Shown here: positions 1 through 5,996 of the stretch, one piece after another
How positions within the stretch are numbered: the first letter of the stretch is position 1
How the letters are laid out: each line of letters opens with the position of its first letter
DNA from: Scatosoma sp964459515
GTDB taxonomy: Bacteria; Bacillota; Clostridia; Christensenellales; Borkfalkiaceae
NCBI GenBank assembly: GCA_964459515.1
Contig: CAYWML010000025.1
Span: 1-20,669, forward strand
DNA length: 20,669 nucleotides
Direction: 5' to 3'
Made by a program: the position numbers and the translations under genes
The notes under the pieces: generated by a model
What the model was told of the DNA's origin: nothing
The model's input: only the letters and a program-made list of their open reading frames with translations
The model's database searches: none

Positions 1-47
1 TATACATGTCTTTTGTTTTTTTGTCCAGTCTTTTTGTACCATTTTCC

Positions 48-62
48 GCTCCTCGCAATGAC
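48..62. repeat. Right-end fragment of the palindromic repeat family
   Basis: The 15 bases GCTCCTCGCAATGAC match exactly the right terminus of the 137-bp elements that end at 3540, 3703 and 4251. The bases to the left (1-47) do not match the element, so only the terminal arm is present. It shows that the family is dispersed rather than confined to the 3.3-4.3 kb cluster. Confidence 0.6.
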
Positions 63-79
63 AGTAGAGAATTACGCGC

Positions 80-110
80 AAACGCCCGTGCGAAAAACGC
101 ACGGGCGTTT
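80..110 (-). terminator. Perfect 13-bp hairpin downstream of the lipoprotein gene
   Basis: AAACGCCCGTGCG (80-92) pairs perfectly with 98-110 around an AAAAA loop. It lies downstream of the minus-strand operon ending at 187. There is no clear U-tract on either strand, so a role as terminator or as a convergent-end structure is inferred from position only. Confidence 0.4.
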
Positions 111-120
111 GGTATAAACG

Positions 121-153
121 ACAACCGCGGCGAAACTTGTTCGCCGCGGTTGT
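121..153 (-). terminator. Perfect 13-bp hairpin 34 bp downstream of the lipoprotein stop
   Basis: ACAACCGCGGCGA (121-133) pairs with 141-153 around a 7-nt loop. It is the first strong structure after the stop codon of the minus-strand lipoprotein gene. The minus-strand tail has only a short T run, so it is an imperfect intrinsic terminator. Together with the hairpin at 80-110 it makes a tandem pair. Confidence 0.45.
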
Positions 154-186
154 TCTCTGTTATTTTATTGTCCCGTTCGCTTTTTA

Positions 187-543
187 TCAAAGAGGTATTT
201 CAGGCATATCGATTGTCCCGTTTCCCTTGCCGTTCGACGGATTGTCGAGCTGATTGTCGGGGGATTTCTCCGACGAACTTTCGGACGAACTATCCGACAA
301 ATCGCTTGCGCTGATTGTTGCCGACGCCCCGTTTTCCGAACTGCCCTCTAACTCGTTTTCCAAGCTACTCACCAACCCGTTTTCCGTGCTATTCCCCGCG
401 CCTGTGCTTACGCTCGCCATAACGCTCGAATATTTATTCGACGTATCTCCGCCGTGGCAACCGACCGCCGCGACCGTCCACGCGCAAATGCACAACGCCG
501 AAAACGCGACAACGCGCGCAACGCCTTTCCGTATTTTTCGCAT
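187..543 (-). CDS. Small Ser/Asn/Glu-rich predicted lipoprotein (118 aa)
   Basis: I do not recognise a family. The N-terminus is basic (MRKIRKGVAR), followed by a hydrophobic segment (about residues 10-27) and a lipobox-like AVGC with Cys29. This fits export and lipidation, although Ala at -3 is weaker than the usual Leu. The rest (about 30-118) is low complexity, rich in Ser, Asn, Glu, Asp and Gly. It has no recognisable domain and ends in a Pro-containing tail; it may be a flexible tether or spacer. It is the last gene of a three-gene operon: the ATG lies 3 nt after the stop of the 44-residue microprotein, and the GAGGAATAAGG sequence in that junction can serve as its ribosome binding site. 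Coding status is supported by this tight spacing and by the signal peptide. The function is unknown. Confidence 0.7.
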   Translation of the reverse strand: MRKIRKGVARVVAFSALCICAWTVAAVGCHGGDTSNKYSSVMASVSTGAGNSTENGLVSSLENELEGSSENGASATISASDLSDSSSESSSEKSPDNQLDNPSNGKGNGTIDMPEIPL

Positions 544-546
544 ACC

Positions 547-681
547 TTATTCCTCACTGAACGGATCGTCAAACTCGATATCGAACGCGTTAAACGCATT
601 CATGCCGCCGACGCTCGTCCGCACGACGTCCTCAACTGAAAATAAAACGACCTTTAATTCCATTTCCGTATAGTTTTTCAT
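547..681 (-). CDS. 44-aa microprotein between the secreted protein and lipoprotein genes
   Basis: This ORF reads MKNYTEMELKVVLFSVEDVV then RTSVGGMNAFNAF, and ends in an acidic tail DIEFDDPFSEE. It starts with ATG at 681 and stops with TAA at 547-549. A strong CGGAGGAAACG ribosome binding site lies 9 nt upstream, directly after the TAA of the 839-aa gene (697-699). The lipoprotein ATG follows 3 nt after its stop. The pattern of a basic/aromatic start (MKxY), a hydrophobic beta-like core (ELKVVLFS), a [ED]DVVRTS motif and an acidic end resembles short, mostly uncharacterised clostridial peptides that begin MKxYxxPELxVxxFxxEDVIxTS. That resemblance is from memory and was not searched. It has no signal peptide and no cysteines. 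No RiPP-modifying enzyme is nearby. The function is unknown. Confidence 0.8.
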   Translation of the reverse strand: MKNYTEMELKVVLFSVEDVVRTSVGGMNAFNAFDIEFDDPFSEE

Positions 682-696
682 CTTTCGTTTCCTCCG

Positions 697-3216
697 TTAC
701 GCCACGTACGCCGAAGCCGCAACGCCATAGTTATACAACGCCAGCGCAAGCGCCTTGTCCGCCTCCGTCGCACTCGCCGCATTCGTTGCCATAGACAAAC
801 ATGCGTTTATACTTCCCGACAACGTCTGCAACACCTTTTCGCCGTTTTTCAAAACAAATTCGTAATTGTTTCCGTAGAACTTCGGCGATATAGCCGCCGT
901 ATAGAAGTAGCTGTCCTCCGAAGCCGTCATTTCCACGCCGCCGCAAGTAAGCGTGTACCCCTCGGGCAATGCCCCCGAAAGCCGCACGTATATCTTATTT
1001 TCGCTGTCGAAGCGAATACCTGCGCCCTTGATCCAAACGGCGCAATCGTCTTTCGTCACGCCACTCGCCGTCACGGGCGAAAAACTTGCCGCAGGAATTT
1101 CCGTAGCCGAAGCCGCCGTCAACAAGGATTCAACGCCGTCCGTTGCCAAGTTTTCCGTGTTATAATTTTGGTACGTCTGCGCCGCCGCGCCGTAACGCAA
1201 CATTTCCGAAAGCAACGCTTTCAATTCCGACGAAGACTCGTCGCTTTCGAGCAACGTTTTCGCATATTCGCGAACGCTGAACGAATCTTTCACGTCGATA
1301 CACGCTTCGCCGTTCCACAACTCCGCCTTAATCGTATCCGCCATGCACTGCGGCGTAAGCGAAAGGGTGAATTTATATCTGCCGTCCGCTTGCTTTTCGC
1401 CGTTTACCGCAGTCGGCGTGCCTTCGCCCACCGTAAAGCGCATTTGCAACGACGAAACGCTATCGTCCCATACCTTCGCGAAATAGTTCACGCCGATATC
1501 GCCGCCCAAGGACACCGATGCGCTATCGATTGTCGCCGCAAGCTGCGTGTAGTAAACGGCGGTTACAGTGCCTGCCGCTTGTTTGTACAGCTGAATAGCC
1601 GTTTGATTAGAGCTATAATAACGAAAACGAGTTCCGCTTGCATTATACTGAACATATCCTTTACTAGATGTAATCGTTGCTTTTTCAGAATCTACGGAAA
1701 TAGAATTAACCAAAGGATTATTCTTATCCGTATCCAATCCTTTATCGCCGCTTTTAAGTCCTATATAGTATCCGCTTTTGGATTGGACGGAATAGCCGCC
1801 GTCCATAGCAACAATAGAAAAGGTACTTTTTGAAATATCCTCTGTCGCGGCAATTTTATTGTCGCTAATCGTAATTTCCTTTTGATTTTTTTGACTATCC
1901 AAAGAATCTAATGAGCCATCAAAAATAATATTCTTAGCTTCACACACAATCAAGTATTCGCCCGACCAATCGGAAAGATTTTCCGTTACTTTCTCATAAT
2001 CGCCGCCACCCAAGCCTTTTCCTTGGAATACCGCATAAAACGTTTTATCGCCCGTTACGGTGTATTCGGTGCAAACCGTAGGCTTTGCCTGAACACTGCC
2101 CGTAACTTCGCTTTCCGCCCAACCGACAAACGTACCGTAAGCCGCAGGAAAATCATTCTCTGTTTTTAAGGTGTAAAGACTGCCCTTTGTCGCCGTATCC
2201 GTTGCCGTCGTTGCGCCCCAAACGGAATAACTAATGGTACAGCTCGGCGCAGAATTGCCGCATTCACTGCAAACCCCGTTCGTATAGGTACACTCTGTTG
2301 TTTCGCCGACAACGTCGCTTCCGCAGGCGCACTTGCCGTTTTCGGTGTGCGTGCCGTCGGCATTTTTCGTATAGGTTACTCCTTTCGTTCTATCAATCGC
2401 ACAATTTTCCGTAGTGCCCGAAATCGTTCTGCCACAAACACAACTGCCGCTTACGGTATGCGTGCCGTCACCGTTAGCGGAATACTTTACTTCGCCCGTA
2501 GCTACGCAATCGACCGTTTTCGTCACGTTTTCTGCTCCGCACTCCGTACAAGTTCCCGTAACGGTATGCGTTTTCCCGTCCTCGTTTTGCGTGGGGGTCG
2601 CATTATCGGGAAGTATATGATCACAAGAAGTTTCTACTTTTTTATAAAGCTGAATGGCTTGTTGACTGGAATATGAGCTAGACTTATAGTAACGAAAACG
2701 TGTCTGATTACTCTGATTATTATAACGAAGATATGCACCGCCGCTGGATTTTATTGTTATGTTTTCGCCGTCCATCGAAAGCGTATTGACAAGAGCCGTA
2801 TCCGAATCCGTCAAGCTATTGGAATTACTAGTAGCCCCTATATATTTTCCGTTATTAGCCAGTATGGAATATCCGCCTGTCACACTTGCAATCGTAAAAG
2901 CATACTTTTCATCTACCGAAATCGTATCATTTGTAATTTTAACCGATACGTTATTCTTTGTAGCATCCAGCTTCGTCAAAGATCCATCAAAAATCACATT
3001 GCCGCTTTCGTATACAATCAAGTATTCTCCCGACCAATCTTCGGGGGATTCCTTCACTTTCGCATAGGTTGCCGTTGTTGCCGTTTCGTCGTCTGCGAGA
3101 ACAGAAAAGGGCTTTGCAGGCTGCACCAGCCCGACAAAGCCCAAAATTGCCGTAACGCACATAACAACAAACGAAAACAGAATTGAAACCCATTTTTGTC
3201 TTTTGCTGTGTATCAT
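697..3216 (-). CDS. Large secreted multidomain protein with two DWSGEYLIV domains and Cys repeats (839 aa)
   Basis: This is a predicted secreted protein of unknown role. Residues 1-42 are a signal peptide (basic N-terminus, hydrophobic 10-31, cleavage near AKPFSVLA). Residues 51-193 and 407-546 are two copies of one beta-rich domain, each with DWSGEYLIV near the start, then FDGSL, GGYS, a Tyr-Ile-Gly motif, TRFRYY and a closing AIQLYK. Residues 198-320 carry about 3.5 Cys repeats of the form DGTHTVSGSCVCG. Residues 325-397 resemble an InlB/Listeria-Bacteroides repeat (GTFVGWAES ... KTFYAVF). Residues 553-839 are a C-terminal region with AYVA at the end. There is no LPXTG motif, C-terminal membrane anchor or visible catalytic motif. 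An AAGGAG site lies 7 nt before the ATG. It is the first gene of the operon with the 44-aa microprotein and the lipoprotein. Adhesin or matrix function is only a guess. Confidence 0.85.
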   Translation of the reverse strand: MIHSKRQKWVSILFSFVVMCVTAILGFVGLVQPAKPFSVLADDETATTATYAKVKESPEDWSGEYLIVYESGNVIFDGSLTKLDATKNNVSVKITNDTISVDEKYAFTIASVTGGYSILANNGKYIGATSNSNSLTDSDTALVNTLSMDGENITIKSSGGAYLRYNNQSNQTRFRYYKSSSYSSQQAIQLYKKVETSCDHILPDNATPTQNEDGKTHTVTGTCTECGAENVTKTVDCVATGEVKYSANGDGTHTVSGSCVCGRTISGTTENCAIDRTKGVTYTKNADGTHTENGKCACGSDVVGETTECTYTNGVCSECGNSAPSCTISYSVWGATTATDTATKGSLYTLKTENDFPAAYGTFVGWAESEVTGSVQAKPTVCTEYTVTGDKTFYAVFQGKGLGGGDYEKVTENLSDWSGEYLIVCEAKNIIFDGSLDSLDSQKNQKEITISDNKIAATEDISKSTFSIVAMDGGYSVQSKSGYYIGLKSGDKGLDTDKNNPLVNSISVDSEKATITSSKGYVQYNASGTRFRYYSSNQTAIQLYKQAAGTVTAVYYTQLAATIDSASVSLGGDIGVNYFAKVWDDSVSSLQMRFTVGEGTPTAVNGEKQADGRYKFTLSLTPQCMADTIKAELWNGEACIDVKDSFSVREYAKTLLESDESSSELKALLSEMLRYGAAAQTYQNYNTENLATDGVESLLTAASATEIPAASFSPVTASGVTKDDCAVWIKGAGIRFDSENKIYVRLSGALPEGYTLTCGGVEMTASEDSYFYTAAISPKFYGNNYEFVLKNGEKVLQTLSGSINACLSMATNAASATEADKALALALYNYGVAASAYVA

Positions 3217-3282
3217 AAACTTACTCCTTTATATAAAAAATTTCTTTTGCCATAGTTTGAAAAAATTTTTTCGCTTCTCCCT

Positions 3283-3403
3283 GTCATCGCGAGGCAAATT
3301 TATTTGCCGTGGCGATCTCGCCGATAGGCGGAAACATATGCCCGTCATTGCGAGGCACAAATGTGCCGTGGCAATCTCCGCCGTCAGGCGGAAACGTATG
3401 CCC
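3283..3403. repeat. Two degenerate left-half units (61 and 60 bp) of the palindromic repeat family
   Basis: Unit 1 (3283-3343) and unit 2 (3344-3403) both follow the plan GTCATYGCGAGG, hairpin, GTGGCRATCTC, CCGCC-type hairpin, AAACRTATGCCC. The first hairpin is GGCAAATTTATTTGCC in unit 1 and GGCACAAATGTGCC in unit 2, so the two arms change together. Both units lack the right half that the full 137-bp elements have. Confidence 0.85.
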
Positions 3404-3785
3404 GTCATTGCGAGGCAAATTTATTTGCCGTGGCAATCTCCGCCGTCAGGCGGAAACGGAGGCAACCCCCGAACATGGCTTCCGCGCCAATCCTACGGAT
3501 TGCCACGAGATTGCTTCGTCGCCTTGCTCCTCGCAATGACAAACACAGGCGGAAACGCCCCCTCTTGTCATTGCGAGGCAAATTTATTTGCCGTGGCAAT
3601 CTCCGCCGTCAGGCGGAAACGGAGGCAACCCCCGAACATGGCTTCCGCGCCAATCCTACGGATTGCCACGAGATTGCTTCGTCGCCTTGCTCCTCGCAAT
3701 GACAAACACAGGCGGAAACGCCCCCTCTTGTCATTGCGAGGCAAATTTATTTGCCGTGGCAATCTCCGCCGTCAGGCGGAAACGG
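3404..3785. repeat. Exact 163-bp tandem duplication of a palindromic element, plus partial third copy
   Basis: Copy 1 is 3404-3566, copy 2 is 3567-3729, and the left 56 bp recur at 3730-3785. Each 163-bp unit is a 137-bp element (3404-3540 and 3567-3703) plus a 26-bp linker. The element begins GTCATTGCGAGG...GCAATCTC and ends GAGATTGC...CCTCGCAATGAC, so its ends are inverted repeats. Inside lie the hairpins GGCAAATTTATTTGCC, CCGCCGTCAGGCGG and CAATCCTACGGATTG. I find no difference between the two full copies, which points to recent duplication or gene conversion. Confidence 0.95.
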
Positions 3786-3805
3786 GAAAGAAACTGTTTT
3801 GCAAC

Positions 3806-3871
3806 AACTTATTGCACGTAGTGCAATAAGTTTATAGCCCCATGGGGCTATGCCGTCTTTGTAGCGACGGC
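3806..3871. repeat. Three abutting perfect hairpins
   Basis: Three palindromes follow each other almost without spacers. AACTTATTGCAC (3806-3817) pairs with 3821-3832 around GTA. ATAGCCCCATGGGGCTAT (3834-3851) is fully self-complementary. GCCGTC (3852-3857) pairs with GACGGC (3866-3871). None has a U-tract on either strand, so they are not ordinary terminators. They lie just downstream of the consensus promoter at 3915-3943 and would be the first structures in its transcript. Confidence 0.9.
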
Positions 3872-3914
3872 AGATTTTCCATAAAGTCGTTTATTCAATT
3901 GTTAGTTTAGCATT

Positions 3915-3943
3915 ATTATAATATAAAAAAAACGCATTGTCAA
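3915..3943 (-). promoter_or_regulatory. Perfect sigma-A promoter (TTGACA-17-TATAAT) facing the repeats
   Basis: On the minus strand, -35 TTGACA (3943-3938) and -10 TATAAT (3920-3915) are separated by exactly 17 bp within AT-rich DNA. The start point would be near 3908. The transcript would run through the hairpin trio and the repeats toward the 839-aa gene at 3216, giving a leader of about 690 nt. It could instead make a separate short structured RNA. Both consensus hexamers are seen directly in the sequence; activity is inferred. Confidence 0.7.
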
Positions 3944-4029
3944 GAAAACGCACACACATTTTTCATACTTTTTTAATTTGTTTTTCACAAGCCGTATTTT
4001 TCCCCATGCCGTCGCGAGAATTATAACGA

Positions 4030-4111
4030 CGTGGCAAGCCATAGGCTTGCCGCGAGATTGCCGCGGCACGTTCCGTGCCATGCAAGGACGAGCATGGGTT
4101 TCCGCCGCACC
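4030..4111. repeat. Mosaic of further palindromic modules
   Basis: GTGGCAAGCCATAGGCTTGCC, followed by GCGAGATTGC, has the same frame as the right half of the 137-bp elements, but the hairpin is CAAGCC-ATA-GGCTTG instead of CAATCC-TAC-GGATTG. Next come GGCACG-TTC-CGTGCC and CATGC...GCATG. These are short fragments of the same modular family joined in a different order. Confidence 0.7.
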
Positions 4112-4114
4112 TTT

Positions 4115-4251
4115 GTCATTGCGAGGAGCGAAGCGACGTGGCAATCTCCGCCGTTAGGCGGAAAACGGGGACATGTATTTCGGGTATGCGTTCCGCGCCA
4201 ATCCTACGGATTGCCGCGAGATTGCTTCGTCGCCTTGCTCCTCGCAATGAC
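4115..4251. repeat. Third full 137-bp palindromic element
   Basis: This element has the same length, left end (GTCATTGCGAGG) and right end (CCTCGCAATGAC) as the copies at 3404 and 3567. Its first module is AGCGAAGCGAC instead of the AAATTTATTT hairpin, the second hairpin is CCGCC-GTTA-GGCGG, and the middle is diverged. The CAATCC-TAC-GGATTG hairpin is kept. A separate hairpin, GCGGCAC-ATTCC-GTGCCGC, follows at about 4278-4297. Confidence 0.9.
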
Positions 4252-4308
4252 AAACATAAACACACCTCTCTCATCATGCGGCACATTCCGTGCCGCGACA
4301 ATGTTGCG

Positions 4309-4330
4309 AAAAAAGCGACTACTGTCGCTT
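4309..4330 (-). terminator. Intrinsic terminator of proS
   Basis: Read on the minus strand, AAGCGAC (4330-4324) pairs with GTCGCTT (4319-4313) around a 4-nt loop and runs straight into a T-tract (4314-4309). It lies 43 nt beyond the proS stop codon and behind the longer hairpin at 4340-4363. Confidence 0.8.
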
Positions 4331-4339
4331 AAAAGATTT

Positions 4340-4363
4340 ACGGCGGCGCAAATGCGCCGCCGT
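4340..4363 (-). terminator. Strong GC hairpin directly after proS
   Basis: ACGGCGGCGCA (4340-4350) pairs perfectly with 4353-4363 around an AA loop, 9 nt after the proS stop. On the minus strand the tail is AAATCTTTTA. It probably works together with the T-tailed hairpin at 4309-4330. Confidence 0.65.
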
Positions 4364-4372
4364 ATTGTTACC

Positions 4373-5803
4373 TTAATATGCTCTTGCGTAGATAATCACG
4401 TGTTCGGCAGGTTTACCGCACACCGCGCAACGCTCCGCCGTTTCGCCCTCGGCGTATACGCGCGCCGTTGCCGCCGTTTCTTCCTTTATCTTGTCTTCGC
4501 AAGCGCGACAACCGCACCAACCCGCTTTTACGAATTTGCCGTTTTCCACGCCCGACAAAATACCTGCCATGTCGTCCGCATATACAATGCGAGAATCGCG
4601 ATGACGGCGCGCTTTTTCCAACAAGGCTTTCTGTACGTCGTCCAACAATGCGCGCACGGAAGCCGCCGCATTCGCCAAAGGAAACTCCGTCTTTTCAAAA
4701 TTATCCCTGCGCGCACAAAGCATTTTGCCGTTTTCGATATCGCGCGGCCCTAATTCGATACGTACGGGAACGCCTTTCATCTCCCATTCGTTAAACTTCC
4801 AGCCGGGGCTATTATCCGTCGAATCAAGCGTTACACGAATACCTGCCCCCTCCAACTCGGCTTTCAACGCTTCACACGCTTCCATTACGCCGCCCTTGCG
4901 CGCCGCTATGGGAACGATTACGCACTGCACAGGCGCGATCACGGGAGGCAATACCAAACCACGCTCGTCACCGTGCGTCATGATAATCGCGCCGATCAAG
5001 CGCGTCGATACGCCCCACGACGTCGTAAACGCCTTTTTATGCGCCCCGTCGCTATCCAAGAACTGAATATCGAACGCCGTAGAGAAATTCTGCCCGAGAT
5101 AGTGCGAAGTGCCTGCCTGCAAGCTCTTGCCGTCGTGCATCATGGCTTCCATCGTGTACGTTGCCACAGCCCCTGCAAAACGCTCCTTTTCCGTCTTGCG
5201 ACCTGTGATCACGGGGATTGCAAGGCAATTTTCCGCGAACTCTTTATAAAGTTGCAGCATAGCTTGCGTTTCCGCCTCGGCTTCCTCGGCGTTGGCATGC
5301 ACGGTATGCCCTTCCTGCCACAAAAATTCGCTCGTACGCAAGAAAGGACGCGTCGTCTTTTCCCAACGCATGACGTTGCACCATTGGTTCACTTTCATAG
5401 GCAAATCGCGATAGGACTGCACCCATTTCGCGCACATCGTGCCGATAATCGTTTCCGAAGTCGGACGGATTGCCAAAGGCTCGGTGAGTTTTTCACCGCC
5501 GGCAACCGTCACAACGGCAACCTCGGGCGCGAAACCTTCCACGTGCTCCGCCTCTTTCGTGAAATAGCTCATGGGAATCAGCAACGGGAAATATGCGTTC
5601 TCCACGCCGCGTTTCTTAAAGCGAGCGTTCATCTCGTTTTGTATATTTTCCCAAATCGCATAGCCGTACGGACGAATAACCATCGTGCCTTTAACAGGAC
5701 CGTAATCCACCAATTTCGTCTTTAATACGACGTCCGTATACCATTGCGGAAAATCCTCTTCGATATTGGCAATTTGTTCCACAAATTGATTTTCTTTTGC
5801 CAT
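4373..5803 (-). CDS. proS: Proline--tRNA ligase, type 3 (archaeal/eukaryotic-like), 476 aa
   Basis: This enzyme charges tRNA-Pro with proline in the cytoplasm. The class II core is clear: GPVKGTMVIRPYGYAIWENIQ (residues 37-55, in two parts GPVKGTMVIRPYG and YAIWENIQ), RPTSET (113-118), motif 2 around RWEKTTRPFLRTSEFLWQEG (146-165), and motif 3 GDERGLVLPP (278-287). Next come an anticodon-binding domain starting near VQCVIVPI (292-299) and a C-terminal zinc-binding domain with WCGCRAC (429-435) and CAVC (459-462), ending in Tyr. The lack of the bacterial editing insertion and the presence of the zinc domain define type 3. The ORF could begin at a TTG at 5842, but ATG at 5803 gives the family N-terminus MAKE and follows a GGAG about 13 nt upstream. 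It appears monocistronic, with terminators at 4309-4363. No T-box leader was recognised. Confidence 0.97.
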   Translation of the reverse strand: MAKENQFVEQIANIEEDFPQWYTDVVLKTKLVDYGPVKGTMVIRPYGYAIWENIQNEMNARFKKRGVENAYFPLLIPMSYFTKEAEHVEGFAPEVAVVTVAGGEKLTEPLAIRPTSETIIGTMCAKWVQSYRDLPMKVNQWCNVMRWEKTTRPFLRTSEFLWQEGHTVHANAEEAEAETQAMLQLYKEFAENCLAIPVITGRKTEKERFAGAVATYTMEAMMHDGKSLQAGTSHYLGQNFSTAFDIQFLDSDGAHKKAFTTSWGVSTRLIGAIIMTHGDERGLVLPPVIAPVQCVIVPIAARKGGVMEACEALKAELEGAGIRVTLDSTDNSPGWKFNEWEMKGVPVRIELGPRDIENGKMLCARRDNFEKTEFPLANAAASVRALLDDVQKALLEKARRHRDSRIVYADDMAGILSGVENGKFVKAGWCGCRACEDKIKEETAATARVYAEGETAERCAVCGKPAEHVIIYARAY

Positions 5804-5902
5804 AATAATTCTCGTTCTCCTTTTTCTAATCCTTTCAGCCAAAACCGCCGCGCGTTTTTCTTATCGCATATCCGCGAGCCGCGGCGTTTCTTCTACAAAA
5901 TC

Positions 5903-5934
5903 CGCCCCTCAAAAGCCGTTGCTTTTAAGGGGCG
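5903..5934 (-). terminator. Hairpin between the 750-aa membrane protein gene and proS
   Basis: CGCCCCT(C)AAAAGC (5903-5916) pairs with GCTTTT(A)AGGGGCG (5921-5934), with one mismatch and a 4-nt loop. On the minus strand it is followed by GATTTTGTAG. It plausibly ends transcription from the upstream gene before proS. Confidence 0.5.
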
Positions 5935-5955
5935 AACGATAAATCCGCTGTTCCT

Positions 5956-5978
5956 CTCCCGTCCGTTTTTTACGGGAG
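5956..5978 (-). terminator. Short hairpin 18 nt after the membrane-protein stop
   Basis: CTCCCGT (5956-5962) pairs with ACGGGAG (5972-5978) around a 9-nt loop. There is no T-tract on the minus strand, so termination is uncertain; it may stabilise the 3' end. Confidence 0.35.
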
Positions 5979-5996
5979 CGTTCGGCAATGCTTCGA

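Noticed and set aside
547..681. RiPP precursor interpretation of the 44-aa peptide
   Set aside because: No modifying enzyme, protease or peptide exporter is nearby, and there is no Cys/Ser/Thr-rich core. Kept only as a microprotein of unknown function.
3283..3785. Possible CRISPR array (60-bp and 163-bp periodicity)
   Set aside because: The spacing units are themselves repeated, there are no unique spacers of constant length, and no cas genes are nearby. The units are palindromic elements.
3203..3829. 208-aa plus-strand ORF and other ORFs across the repeats
   Set aside because: They exist only because the repeats lack stops in those frames; the same peptide recurs at 163-bp steps, and there is no ribosome binding site.
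3832..3882. 16-residue ORF on the minus strand across the hairpin trio
   Set aside because: It starts with ATG shortly after the promoter but has no ribosome binding site, and its sequence is dictated by the palindromes.
5804..5996. T-box leader upstream of proS
   Set aside because: T-box control is common for aminoacyl-tRNA synthetase genes in Firmicutes, but the conserved GGTGG-ACCGCG core and an antiterminator pair are not visible in the 193 bp available.
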